64,000 nt of DNA from Trochalopteron elliotii (taxonomy: Eukaryota > Chordata > Aves > Passeriformes > Leiothrichidae). Positions 11,319 through 24,000 of the stretch are shown here, piece by piece. The notes under the pieces are model-generated. The model saw nothing but the letters and a program-made list of their open reading frames with translations, made no database searches and was not told the origin of the DNA. Within the stretch, counting starts at the first letter, position 1, and each line of letters opens with the position of its first letter. The position numbers and the translations under genes are program-made. The stretch spans positions 1,263,042 through 1,327,041 of the forward strand of contig JANPWX010000359.1 of NCBI GenBank assembly GCA_024734555.1, written 5' to 3'.

Positions 11319-13975
11319 TTTGAGGTGATGACTCTGTGGTCCTCCTGTGCATACCAGAAGTGAATTCCTTTCCAATTATGCACACCAGCTGCTGACCAAG
11401 TCCTGTCTCCTGCACTAACATGTTTCTGCACTGGGAGAAACACATCTGGAGAGCAGCTGATGCAATGAGTCATGATTGCAGAGGACAAATCCTAAGCATA
11501 ATTCAGACTAGTTATATATGTGGATTTGAAAGTGCAGGCTAAAATCTTAAATATTACCTTGTCTTCAACAGGATGCCAGCAGAGGAAATGAAGTAATGGT
11601 GTGATGTCTTCTCAGGAAAGAGGCTGTTCTCATGTAAATCAACATTCTTGAGATTAGCTGTTGGAAACTTGGTTACATGGATAATACTTGTGAATTTTGG
11701 TCACCATATATACATGGATTTCTCTAACACCAGAGGGAAGAGAGCATTTTGAAAACAAGGATGAGTTGTGCAAGGAGAGAAGTGTTCAAAGGAAGCCTGA
11801 GTCTAGGCCCATTTGTAGTGGTCTGGGAGATGTGGAAAAGGGAGACATGTAGGTTATGGTGATGTCTACAAACTCCTCTGATAAGAAATGTGATTACTTC
11901 TATGTCTCTGCATGGATGATCAGAACTAAAACAGAAGGAACATTTGGGAGAGGGCAGATGTGAGTAGTTCAGTTAAGAGAATAGTGGAAAAAGAACTAGG
12001 AAAATGCGATGCGTGGTCTTTAAATAGGAAAAGGGTAAAGATAAAGTGTTAGGTAAAATTATTTTGAGTCATACATGGTTTGTTTGTTTTCTGTATTTAC
12101 TGGAATGAAAAGAAGGTAGTGAAGTAGAAATTCTGTGCTGAGCTCATGAATCCTCTCATATAAAGCAGCTGCAAGCTGGGAAGGTGTTCTTAAGCTCTAG
12201 ATTTTCAACTGTGATAGAGGCACAGACAACATGAAAATTGGTTTTTATTTTCAGCTTTGTTCACTGATGCAGATAAGAGTGAGTGTATGTGAACATCTGT
12301 GTGTTTGGTGAGTATGTAAGTAAAATAACATACAGTGAATTTACCTCAAGTTTTCATGAAGGTGTCACCTAGCTTTGCACAGCAAATGTATGTGTGAACA
12401 GAGTTAAAAGGGAACAAAACCCCCTTAAGTTGTTTTACTTCATTGTTATCTAAATGTTTTGCACTCAAACAGCATAGAACATTATTTATTGAACTTGGGA
12501 CATATGGGGGCGGGTTATGACATATCTTGTTGTAGGTCAGTTGCAGAAATCACAGCTATGGATCTTCCAATTTCTGTCCAATTTTGATTCCAACAATTCA
12601 CATTATCATAACATTTTATATTTTTTTTATTTTTAAAAGGAAAAGGTGAAAAGGTTTGACAGCACAATTTAAAGGATGTATTTGGACTAATTACAGACCT
12701 AGAGTACTTTAACCATTGTTTGCATACCACTGAGAACACAGTGCCTCCTTTTAGATAATAGTGATTTTATCCTCAAAAACAAATTACGATGGTGGGACCT
12801 GGGTACTGTCCAGTATGATGATATGGAAAAGAGTATCAGATAAGTTATTCTCCTTTTGATTTGATCCTGAGACAGGGGAAATTCAGTTAGTTTGTTCGGT
12901 CAGTAACCATGTGGATGTGGTGAGATTTTTGGGGATGAACATGGTGAGAAGATGTGGACATCTGTATTTGTTTCAGAATGCCTGTGCAAGTACAGAAAGT
13001 CCAAGATACCACTCTTACAGAAAAAAAAAATTCCCATTCTCCCATTCTTAAGAAAACCTAGCAGCAATGGAATCTGTTTGGATTTAGGAAAACTAAGTAA
13101 AGAGCACAGGATTGGCTTCATTCATAATCTGAGTCAAGATTTTATCAGTGGGATTATCTGACAGGTGGGAATGCATTTCACATCATGGACATGGGAGATC
13201 CTGTGTGGCTCCAGGACACTGGAGACTTCCTGGCTTTATTTGGCCCTGAGATCTCTGTCTTGGTAGGAATTTTGCCTTCCACCAGTATGAGATCAGTTTC
13301 TATAACTATGCCCCTTTCCTAAGGAAAACTGATTGTGTTCTTTATGTATGTAGCTTTGGAATACGTACTGATAGCAGAATACCTCATACCACTTACTACA
13401 GGGAAAGTGCATGAAAGTGAGGAAAATGACCCTGTTGACTTTGGCTACATGATCTTTTGCCATCAACAAGAAGTTTCACCAGCAAAATCACAAAGCAAAA
13501 ATATACCGGCCTTTCACAAAGTGAAGCCTGTATTTGGGTAAGAAAAGGCAGAAAAATTTCAGAAGTAGTTTGCCTTGATGCTGTCGTGGTTACTACAAGC
13601 ATAGATGAGGTGTGTGGTTCAGCACTGACTACAGTCAGTGCAAGCAAATCTCACACCACTGGGGCTGAGATGAGAAGTAGGCCCAAAGAAGCTCTTGTCC
13701 TGGTTCAGCATGTTCCAGCTTTGAGAGCTTCAGGGGCAGCATCCCACTTCAGGATTCCCACCTTGAAAGTTAGTATTTCTGCTGGATTTCTGGGTGCTGG
13801 GTAAGCAGATGGCCTGTTTTCTTCTTTCCCATCTTTCTTCCTGTCCTGTCTCACATAAAGCAGCTGTGGTGTGGTTACTCTCCCTTTCTTCTTTGCTGAA
13901 ACTTGGAAGCAGCTCCACCTCTGCAACCTCCTTCCACCCATTCTGACTCTGAGCTTTTAGAGGGGTTGCTGCCTG

Positions 13976-14004
13976 ACTCCCTCCCTCCCTGCCTCCCTCC
14001 CTCC
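13976..14004 (+). repeat. (CTCC)n microsatellite
   Basis: A CTCC tetranucleotide run interrupted by one G occupies this short segment. It gives a pyrimidine-rich plus strand and serine/proline/leucine-rich translated frames that should not be read as protein. Confidence 0.85.
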
Positions 14005-14820
14005 AGTATGACAGCAGGATGTAGGGGCTTGTGTATGGGCAGGGGTGTGTTTCCTTCTTTCCTCCTCGTTCACTCCCATTTACTTGCAATAATGCAGTCA
14101 GTCACCTCATGGTCTGAGTTAGCCATGCCTTTTTGCCTCCCAAAATACTCCCATTCTCTCTAAGGAGAAGCCAGCCTGACAAATGAGAGTTGGGTATCTC
14201 CTATAGGCCAGCTCTTGCGTCAGTCTAACCACATGAACATGATACTTATTAAACATATTAGGGACAGGAATTTGCTAGGAGCCCAAAGTGAGGAATTGAG
14301 ACATGCTCAGCTCTCAGAATGAGAGTTTTTCCTAGACTTTACAAGATATTCCCTTTTCTTGAAGCTCAGCATATGCATATGAGCAGGGTCCTGTCATTAA
14401 ATGGTCAAATGTGAGAGATGTGTCATCTCTAGCAATAAGAGGAGAAGATGGTTTTGGTGAAAATACCATTACTCTTTAATATTGACTTAGAGAATCTCGG
14501 TTTGGAATAATCAGTTTGGCATTCTGTGTTTTATGCTTCTTTTGACCAGACTTTTTGCTTTGTTCAAAAGCTTAAAGGAAGAGAGATATTAATGAAATTT
14601 CAAATTCACTTTCTACGGGAGTAGGGTCCAGTCTTATTTTACTTTTTTAGAAGTTTACCTAAATAAAAGGGCATCAAAGGGAATATGCCTTTTGTTAATT
14701 TGGTTTTGTAATACGTTTTATAGCTTTGTCTGGTATTCAAGGACCTATGCAATTTTACTGGGATCAATAGGAAGCACTGATCCATCCCTCAGCCTTGCCC
14801 AGACTTCTCCCTTGTGGCAG

Positions 14821-14863
14821 ATCCAGAGCTTTAACACTCCAGGTGGACTGTGTCTGGCTCCAG
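14821..14863 (+). other. Speculative 43-bp exon
   Basis: A pyrimidine-rich acceptor (CTTCTCCCTTGTGGCAG, ending at 14820) is followed 43 bp later by CCAG then GTAAAG, an acceptable donor. The enclosed frame reads IQSFNTPGGLCLAPG without a stop. I recognise no family. Pairs of this quality occur by chance in vertebrate introns, so this is listed only to be tested against RNA data. Confidence 0.12.
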
Positions 14864-15893
14864 GTAAAGTTTGTCAATATTTTTCATCTGAGACAGTATT
14901 TGTATTTTTCATATATGTGAAAAAGGCAGGTTCAGCAGTATCAAGCAAAGCTGAGAATTTGATTTCATTTTATCAAGCTACTTGTCCAAACCAGCCAAAC
15001 AAAAAGTAACTTCCCTTAAACTCCTTAAAGTAAATTGGAAGACATATTTTGATTTTTCATGGCAATGCTTTAAAATAAATGGTATCATTTTCTGTTTTGA
15101 TTATACTATGCATATTCAATTTTCCTTGAAATGTGTTTTTAAAAGTAAATAAAATCACAATGAAATGTCCACTTCAGATTAAGTTAAAAATTTCATGTAG
15201 TTTAAAATGTTGTTTAAAAAAGGTTATATTTGCTCAGTGTTTTTCACTTTTTCTGATTTTTCTGTGAATGGAAGCATCAACAACCACAAAACTTCAGTTA
15301 CTGACTCTTTGATTTAACTTTATTCCTAGGAAAAAAAGGCTGGTTTTCTGTCACTTATAAGTAGGGTCCTACAGGCAGTATTAGTTCTTATTTTCCAGTA
15401 TCTTGAGCTACCAGGTACATGTTTTTAAAGGACACATAACAGATTAAACATACAGAAGGCAGAGTGCAAATGAAATGTAAACCAGGCTTCTTTCAGTTTA
15501 GGCAAGTCAAAAGACAGAGTAATTCAAAATAGAAAAATACCTACAGCTATTTCCTCTCTTGATTGATTCTACTCTTTTTCTTCAGGACTCAGTTAGCCTT
15601 TTTTTGTGGACATCTCTGTTTATTCTGATCCTCCTACAATTTCCCACACCCAGTAGCTTTTGACACTCCTGATCAACTCTAGATCAAGGTAACATCAGGG
15701 AGTTCATTGTTCTGCAGTCTAGACTAAAAAAGAAACTTATTTTTTGGCATGTCCACACTGATCTTACAAATAAGACACAGATGCTTAGGATGAGTCTTTT
15801 TCAAATTAACCAAAAAAATAGACACGCACTGCACCACAAAGCCACCTATGCATCATAGTGTCTGAAGAAAATCAATCTAGAAGTTGCAAGTGG

Positions 15894-16726
15894 TGTGATG
15901 GGTTAATCCTGGCTAGCAGGATTAACCAAATGCCCACTGAGATGCAGTCCACCTCCTCAGCTGGACAGGGGGAGAAAATAAGAAAAAAACTAAAATGAGA
16001 AAGCTTGCAGGTTGAGGTAAGGACAGGGATATCAATTGTCAATTACTGTCATTGGCAAAACAGGCTCAACTCTGGAAAATTAATTTAATTTGTTGCTGGT
16101 TCAAATAGATTTGGGTAGTGGGAAATAAGAACATAAATACTATAACAGCTCCTTTGCTTCTCCCTTTCCCAGGCTTAACTTCCCCCTTTTAGTCCTGACT
16201 CCTGTCACGGCCCCACTGAGCATTGCGGGGAGGATGGGGAATGCAGGTAACAGTCAATACATAACAATATCTCTCTGCTACTCCTTCTTCCTCACACTTT
16301 CCCCCTGCTCCAGTGTGGGTCCTTTCCATGGACTGCAATCCTTCAGGAAGAAACCTGTTACAGTGTGGGCTCTTCCTGGGTTTCTGTTCCTTCTAGAATA
16401 CCTAGCTGCTCTGGTATGGTCCTCTCCTCGGGCTGCTGAAGAACCTCCACCTCTGACACTGGTCTTTCTTCTATTGTTTCTCACTCTTTTTTTCTTCCCC
16501 CCCGCTCCTCCTCTGACTGTCCAATGTTTTCTACCCATTCCTAAATATGTTTTCAGAGACAGTGCAAATTACCCGATGGGCTCAGCTGTGTCCTGTGATG
16601 TGTCTGCTGAGGAGCTCACTGGAGCTTGTTGTGTCCAGCATGGGGCAGCCCCTAGCTTCTTCTCACAGAAGTCAGCCCTACAGCCCTCCTGCTACTGCCA
16701 AACCCTTGCCAAACACAATAAATACA
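15894..16726 (-). mobile_element. Solo LTR of an avian endogenous retrovirus, copy 1
   Basis: The segment begins TGTGATGGGTTAATCC and ends AAATACA, giving the TG...CA termini of a retroviral LTR. It is bounded by GTGG on both sides (15890-15893 and 16727-16730), consistent with a target-site duplication. The content matches a common bird LTR family that I recognise from its ordered landmarks: CTGGCTAGCAGGATTAACC near the left end, CAATTACTGTCATTGGCAAAACAGG, repeated CTCCAGTGTGGGTCC units, CCTAAATATG, and the CAGAAGTCAGCCC/CCTTGCCAA right end. I infer minus-strand sense because the family's polyadenylation and TATA-like motifs read that way. No gag, pol or env sequence adjoins it, so recombination between LTRs has left a solo LTR. 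Family assignment (ERVL-type) is less certain than LTR identity. The 175-codon frame inside it is not a host gene. Confidence 0.88.
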
Positions 16727-19700
16727 GTGGTTCATGGTTCATGTGTGGGTTTGCCAAATAATCCTTTCTTGTTCCTTTCTTTTTCCCAGGAAGCTGTAGG
16801 AACTTTTTGTGGAACTTTGCTGTGAAGGTTGGCAGTGCTTGAGATGACTCCAGCAGCATACAGAGGGAGGAGAGGCAATGAGAGAGGCATTTTGTGTGTG
16901 TGTCTGAGACTTAAAAGCTCCCCAGACCTGGGAAAGTTACAAGTTGCTGAAATTAGCTCATGCTTAAAAATGCTTGTTCACTAATGGCAATAACAGCTAT
17001 GTCACGTGTTCACTACAGAGATGCCCAAGGACACTCACCTGTAGTGTACTGAAAAGGAAGAGAAGAGAAATGTATTAGTGCTGTATAGATAAAATATTTA
17101 AATGGTTGTAGCTAGATGGACTATAGAGATAGTAATCTGATATGTATGCATGCACTGTACATTTTTATACTAGAGTTGCAGCATAAATGACCCCATTAAA
17201 TCCTGTTACTTTCCTAATCCAATAAGTGCTTAATCCCATTGCAAGTGTTGGAAATAATTATTCATTTATACACTTGTTTTTGCCACACATTTTATGTCAA
17301 CAAGGAGTGTGCCTTCGACTAATCAGTTAAAACAGCTGGCGGATAAAAGAGTGAACGAGAATTGAGAATGTGCTGTTTCTGGTAAAAAGACTATTGGTAG
17401 TTTTTCTGAGATGTTATTGATTCTACAAGAAATGTTGTATTAAGCGCAAAGAAAAGGCTCTACTCAGTGTTAACAATCACTATGACAAGGGTGAAAAGTA
17501 AAACTCTTTGTACTTCTCAAGCTGCTGCCTTACTTGATCCTAACCCATTGAATTTTACAGCTGTGAAGAGGTAGAAGGACTCCACCCTTTTTCAACATTC
17601 TATACTTCTCTCACCTCTCAACTGCCTGCCATACTGAGTGGGGTGAAGAACGTTGTATAAAACACAGATATGTGGGTTTTTCTGGTTGACGATTCTTTCC
17701 CAAAAGAGGAAATGCTCTTGAAAGCAAATTCAAAGATAATCTTGTTCTTTTGTACTCCTGTAGTAGATAGAATGATTTTATTCTGGTTACGAAGGACCAG
17801 TTTCATGGTCAGATATTTTTAAGTTTGTTCAGTTCAATGCTCTCCCTCCCTTCTTCACTCATCTTGGGAAACACTTCACTCCTCTCTTGAAAAGCAATTC
17901 ACATGCACACCAGGACTTAGACTGGGCTTACTGTTCCACCCCAGCAGTGTTGTAGAACGCTGGGGTGGAAGTAGACACCATATCTCTTGCTGGATGAGGG
18001 CCTTTCTCCAGACCAACATGGTGCCACTTATGGCAGCCACAACTTACATGAGGGCAAGGAAGCAAACACCAAATGAATAATGTTGCACTGTGGATTCTTT
18101 TCATTCCAGCTTGCCACACTTCTGTCTGTGTTTATTACACTTGTAGGTGCAATTATTTGTCGCTGAAGAGAAATACTAGCCTTTGTCAGAAGAATGGGAG
18201 AGAAAAGATGATGCTTTTGCTGTCACAATTGTGGTCTGGAACACAATGCAAGTATTAAAGCATTGGATAAGAAAGGAAACATTTTAAAGCTTAAGGAATA
18301 CTTCGGAGTAGAAAAGCTTGAAGTTATTTTTAACACAGGTGTTTCTGTAATGGTGCTATACTGTATGAGGAAACTTCACAGTTCTCCATGGCACTCACAA
18401 TAGGTGTAACACCTTTGCAGAATAATTGCTTAGTAACTCTTGCTGGAACGTAATAAAATTAGGAAGACTTGTAAAATCTACTCCGCTAAAGATATTTCCC
18501 TTTTCACAGTCTGTGTTTCTCACATAGGTGTTTATTTCAGTATTTGTACTAACAACCTTCTTATAAAAAGAGTAAATCAGATTTGAAATTTTAGGTTACG
18601 TTCTACTTCTCAAGTAGCTCCACTGCAAATGTTAAGAATAGGAAATGAAGACGATGCACACATTGGATAGAATGTGTCCCAAGGTCTGTTCATTAAGACA
18701 AATCAGCCACAAAGAATCCTACAACTTGCCCGTCTGTTCCATCATTTATAACCAAGAAATGTAAGGAAAGATCCAAACCTCGCCTGTCTCAAAGTACTGT
18801 AGGAATGGCCATGATAGATATGCTATTTTAGCTATTTTAGCCTTAAAGATCAATAATAACAGTAGAAGAGGGACAATACTGAGAAATGTCGATGAAAATT
18901 TCAGGAAATCTTAGCACTGTTCTTATACCTTTGAGTAGAAAAGTTGTTGTCTTTGAATCTTTACATCGTTCTATCACCTTCAGGTAATGTTTTTAGAGTG
19001 AATGCTGGGTAAAATTGCAGGTTGTCTTCCTTACTTTTCTGCCTTCTGTCTATGGTAGCGAGCCATCTGAAAAAGGAAAAATTACGTCTTCCTTCCTGGA
19101 ATCCATAACATGTTACAGACGTGCTTCCTGAGGATAAGTGGTGTGACAGTATCTCAGATCAAAATCTGATTGCACTGAAATCTAGGGACATGCTCTGCTG
19201 AATCACATATTCTCCCTGTGCACAGGTATCCACTGCCAGAACACAGTGGTGTGATGCTCCAAATGACACTGAAAACTGTTGAAAGACCCTGGTCAGGCCT
19301 TAATATTGTGAAATGCTGGAAAATCTTATTTGTATTCTTTGTAGATGTAACTGACTGGTTTTCAGCCAGAATAAGCAAATAGAGGACCAGATTTGGGTCT
19401 TGGGTCAATGAGATAATTCCCCCAACCTCCTGGCAAATTTAGCTGAATTATGTTATGGATAATGTGGTCTGTGAGTGTTTGTTCCTGTTTTAGGATACTT
19501 AAATGGCAATTTCAAATCATATGGAATTTTTGAGACGTATGGGCCACTATCATGTATCATCTGGCATCTTTGTAGGTCATGTTTCTGAAAGATAGTTCCA
19601 TATATACATATTTAGATCTGGAAAGGTGAAATGCTTGGGTTTGCATCTTAAATCCTTTTTTTGGGCACAAATTTACAGATGGCTTCAGTCAGGACTTGTC

Positions 19701-20985
19701 AGTGCAAGTTACACAATTAAAAAGGTCAGTTATTAAATTTTTCTATCCTTGTGCAAGTATAGGAGTCAGGAAGCAAATTATGAAAACCTAAATTGCATGT
19801 GAGGAAGAAAACCCCTTGACATTAGCCTATAAAAAGTGATTCCTCTCAGTGGCTTAAGCAAGGCTATTAGAGGGACTAGGTGTCAGACCCCATATTAAAA
19901 TGGAAAGGGGAAACAGTATTTGACTGATTAGTTAATCTGCTGAACAACACTGAATCATATTAATAAGGTTAGAATCCTATGTGTGGCCTTATAAAACCAA
20001 GTCTGTGTCTGCAGCTCTGACCTTCCCCTACTGGATGACCTTGAGCAGCATTGCCCAATGCTTGAATTTTCCACTTAAAATGGCAATAATATTTCCTCAC
20101 CTTTGTAAAACTCTATGAAAGCAGTTAATAAAAAGCTTTGCACATACTTTGGGTATTATTCTTATTACTGATGTATTACTGTGGCAATTCTTGTAGGTTA
20201 TGAGAGAAAAAAATTCTTCTGCCACCGTGCAGCCAGGAGAGAACTTGTAGCTGCTGAGTGATTTGAGGTCAGATCAGCAGGAACTATAGATTTTCAGAAG
20301 TCTTAAAAGCTGCTTCTTGTAGCAGGAAGGGCAATGAGTATCCCAAGGAAAAAAAATGGTGACAAACTTTCCTTGTAATTAGCTTGCATCAGTCAGAATA
20401 TCCATGAAACACAAAGGTCAAGCAACTTATTTTAAAAAAAGCCCTATGTGAATCTAAGATTAATCTTGACATTTTCAAAGCCTCAGAAAATTAGGGGAAG
20501 GGCTGCAGCCCTGAGGATTGTGGTCCCTTAGGCTGACTGGAGGAAAGATTATACTAAACATTTTGAGACCTGAATGATCCATTCTGTATTAGAGAAGATT
20601 TACAAGATCCTCAGAGAACACTTGAAACATCTGACTGGAGACATTCTGCAGACTTTCTGCTTTCTTGGTAGAGATTCTCAAGGGCACCATTAAGGAATCA
20701 ACTATTGTGATTGATGGAAAAATAAAGAAATCGAAGAAGAAATGAAGACAAACTACAATGTGGACTTTTTCCTGCAGTCCCATGATATCTTCAGCATTAA
20801 GTGATTTTGGCAGATAATTTCTACTATGAAGCATGTGAATAGCCAGAAGGCTATTAAGAGAGAATGATGATATAACATAAGCATGGAGGATTCTTATAAA
20901 GTGTCTCTTTCTCTTGTTCAAAGTACATGATGAAAAATGATGTGTCTAGAGTGCTAACAAATTATAACAAAGTATAAATTTTCCA
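16727..20985. other. Non-coding stretch with one candidate enhancer
   Basis: No gene is recognised. All frames are short and lack domains. 17120-17360 has a motif-dense, repeat-free character and is listed separately. The remainder is AT-rich intron-like or intergenic DNA. Confidence 0.6.
17120..17360. promoter_or_regulatory. Candidate conserved non-coding element (OTX/PITX-like motifs)
   Basis: Two bicoid-class TAATCC motifs lie 16 bp apart (17215-17220 and 17231-17236). They are followed by ATAATTATT and a CAGCTG E-box (17333-17338), in sequence with no repeat signature. Such clusters are typical of developmental enhancers, but motif density alone is weak evidence. The call needs cross-species conservation. 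Confidence 0.2.
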
Positions 20986-21019
20986 CATATATATATTTTA
21001 TGTATATATATATATATAA
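20986..21019 (+). repeat. (TA)n microsatellite
   Basis: Two TA runs are separated by TTTTATG, ending in seven or more TA units. This is an ordinary dinucleotide repeat. A smaller TA run occurs at 22871-22884. Confidence 0.85.
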
Positions 21020-24000
21020 TGCTAAACCACCTTTACTATCATAAACCAGCATTCTTCCCCCCACCCTGTGCTATTTATTTCCTATTTATAAAAATAATTC
21101 CAACTGCATCTCTTAGCTAATCCTAGCTAGCTCCATATGCAGGCTGACAATATGCCTGAGGTGATAATATGTCTGGTCAGTTAGACCAGTGTGCAGTAGA
21201 TGTAAAATCCTTAAATGGGAATGCAGGATTCTGATGGAATAAGACCCCATGTTCACTTTGCACAGATGAAAATGATTTCATCATGTGCAAGATGATAGGG
21301 GATAAGGCTCCTCCTTTCTTCCTGGTACAAATTAAATTTTAGTGATGTAATGAATATACACATGCAGCTAGATGGATTCAGTCTCTCTCCAACCCGTCTT
21401 TATCATTTAAAGACTCATCTTACTAGTTTGTCTTTCCCTGTTCTATGAATTATTTGTGAATAGATTAATTAATTTAATTACTTTTGTTAATTCATAATTG
21501 TGTTTGTCAGACCTTCCTGAAGAAGGGTTGTGAGCCTTTGGATTACTACAGGGCTGTGCACTCTGTAGTCTTTCTGGTCACCTCAGCAGCACAGGAGAGC
21601 TACCAGTCTCTGCCCAAACACTTGCAAACATCATGTAAATATAAAGCTTCTATCTTTAGAGAGGTTTATGTGCCCAAAACATCTGGGGTTTTTTTCCATT
21701 TTTTTCCATGCTACCACAGGCTTGTTAGAAGGCTTTCATTCTCCCTGTTAGCTGTGTCGAGTTTCTGTGCTCTGACTATGATCATTATGAGAATATATCA
21801 CACCCCAAAGCATGTTCATTTTCCACATTTTCATTTTGCCCAGGGAAAGAATACAAGAGCAGTTTGCAGAGCTAGATGATACAGACTGGCATTCAAAATG
21901 CCATTTTGCTGGTGCTTATTTTAAACCTTGTTCTTCCTGGGCCAAATCAGACTGACTTAAGTCTGTAACGAGTTCCTTTCAAGGTGTATCTGCTTGCATC
22001 TGTGCCAGTACTCTGGGCAGGAGTGGTACTAGCTGCAGTAATGTCAATAGTGATGCCAATAATTTTGTCTGTGTTAAAGCCAATGCTGTGGCCTTGGATT
22101 TAAAAAGCAAAAATCAAACACAATTCTTCCTCATGGCAGAGATGATGTCAGGCACAATACATAAGTATTTATAGTGCCATTTTTTGAGTTTATTGGTACA
22201 CATTTTTTCCTATCACTATTAGAGAACATGTACTGAATATATACGTGGATCAACATTCATGAAAAAAAAAGCCTAACACTTATTTGGATGTCCTAAATAG
22301 GAATAGTTCTGGATACTAAATAAAGGCATGTCTAAGACCCTATATTTACAGGTGAAGAGGGAATCCAGCAAGCAAATCCAGCCAAGCAAATATTTTTGTG
22401 CTGCCTTTGTTTAGATCAACTTTTTCTGCTCTGCTCTGTGTATCTAGGTTTCCAGTCAACTTCACACACAGTGAACAGACGTACAAATCTTGGGGAGAAA
22501 TGGCAAAGATTTATTCTATTTGCTTTCACAGCAGGAAGATGTTAGTGTATGCAGAGTTGGGATAGGTTCCTATCGTGACAGAACAAAACTGGCTTTTCAG
22601 CTAGTGCCTTACCATGGCAATCTGCTTCAAAGGAACAACTGTCATTTTTGATAAGGATAGTGAGAATTACTGTCATCTGGAGAGATCCCTATGCCTCTGG
22701 GTTGTATAGTATAACAGAAGAATTAATTCTTTAAAAGATGAATAATTATTCCACTACAAAATTTTATTGCTGGTTTAGAAAAGATGCAGTTCGTACCCTG
22801 CATGATTGTAATGTAGCTCCTTAGCTAGCTCTCTTTAAATATAAACTTGTGATATGCTTTTTTTTAAAATACATATATATATATGGCAGAGAGTCAGGCA
22901 GAAAAAGCAGTTAGTGGAAACCTTCACAGGGCAAGTGGATCTGGGGAGTGTTCATGCACACCACATGCCTCCCCACAGCCAAGAGCCAAAGAAGAAGCTT
23001 GCAGCCTCACAGAAGCTGCGCAGCCGAGAGAGTTATTATGGAGAGCTTGTGGCTGAGCCAGTAAGAGCTGGGTGCTAAACTTGTTTCCGCTTGAAGTTGC
23101 TCTTTGCATACTTGTTAAGGCAGAATGTTCTACCTTTTCACCTCTGCAATACTGGGTGTGAAACATGAGCCTCTAGGTGTTTCCTGGCTGGCAAGAATTC
23201 AATGGTAATAAAATTACTAGTAGAATAAATGTTTCAGAGGCAGTTATCCTCTCTCACCTGTTTGTAATTTTTTATTAATTATTACAAATGTGTTTAAGTA
23301 CTCTACCTGATTTTAATCTGCTGTATTCCCAGGATTTACATATAAAGGTCTTTTTCCCACAGAATAATGAATAATCACATATGTCAGGGTGTGGTGTTAA
23401 AATACTGAAGGTTGGTGATACACCTACTAGCAATCGCTCATTTTGTAAAAGGCTGGGTTCTATAAGTAGTTTGCTTTTTATGGCTTTGATCCAAAATTCT
23501 GTTGAAATCAGACTCTTACTGAGTTAAAAAGTTACGGATCTGGTCCCAAATGTTCTTTTATGGGAAGTGTTTGTAGTGCCATTGTTAACAATATATGCAG
23601 CACTGGGCATGTGAACTGTATAAGTAGAAATTTTACTTTTCCCAAAGCTCCTGCTTACTTTTATGCATTCTTTGCTCAAGCAAACAGCAGGTGGCTGACA
23701 TGAATAGTGGGGTTAATGAGACTACTTAAGTGAGCAAGAGTGGAAAAAAAACCCCACAAACTGGTCCTCTATTTCAGAGAATTTAGGACTTGCCAGATAG
23801 AGCTGAGAACTTGTTTCTGAGAACTGTAAAGGATTAATATTATTATATATTGAAAGAAGAGCTGACCAGGATAGAGGTGGCAGAGGGGAGGAGGGTTTGT
23901 TTTTCCAGGAACAGCAGAGCTAATGAGATCTAATGCTTTTGTTTCTTAATCCCTGAACTGAATTAATCTCCCTCCCTTCCCATGTGACATCATTCCCTAG

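Larger units (their letters stand above)
11319..15893. other. Non-coding stretch with one CTCC microsatellite
   Basis: No convincing gene was found. Overlapping frames at 13396-14163 on both strands look protein-free: they have no domain, and much of one is encoded by the CTCC repeat near 13980. From 14640 to 15890 the sequence is AT-rich and featureless apart from the speculative exon at 14821-14863. Confidence 0.6.

Noticed and set aside
16234..16761. 175-codon plus-strand frame
   Set aside because: It lies almost wholly inside the LTR at 15894-16726 and continues past its right end into flanking DNA, so it is not a host gene.
20589..20921. 110-codon minus-strand frame with a C-terminal stretch faintly reminiscent of helical cytokines
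   Set aside because: The resemblance is limited to a few residues, there is no signal peptide or conserved cysteine pattern, and the composition is typical of AT-rich noise.
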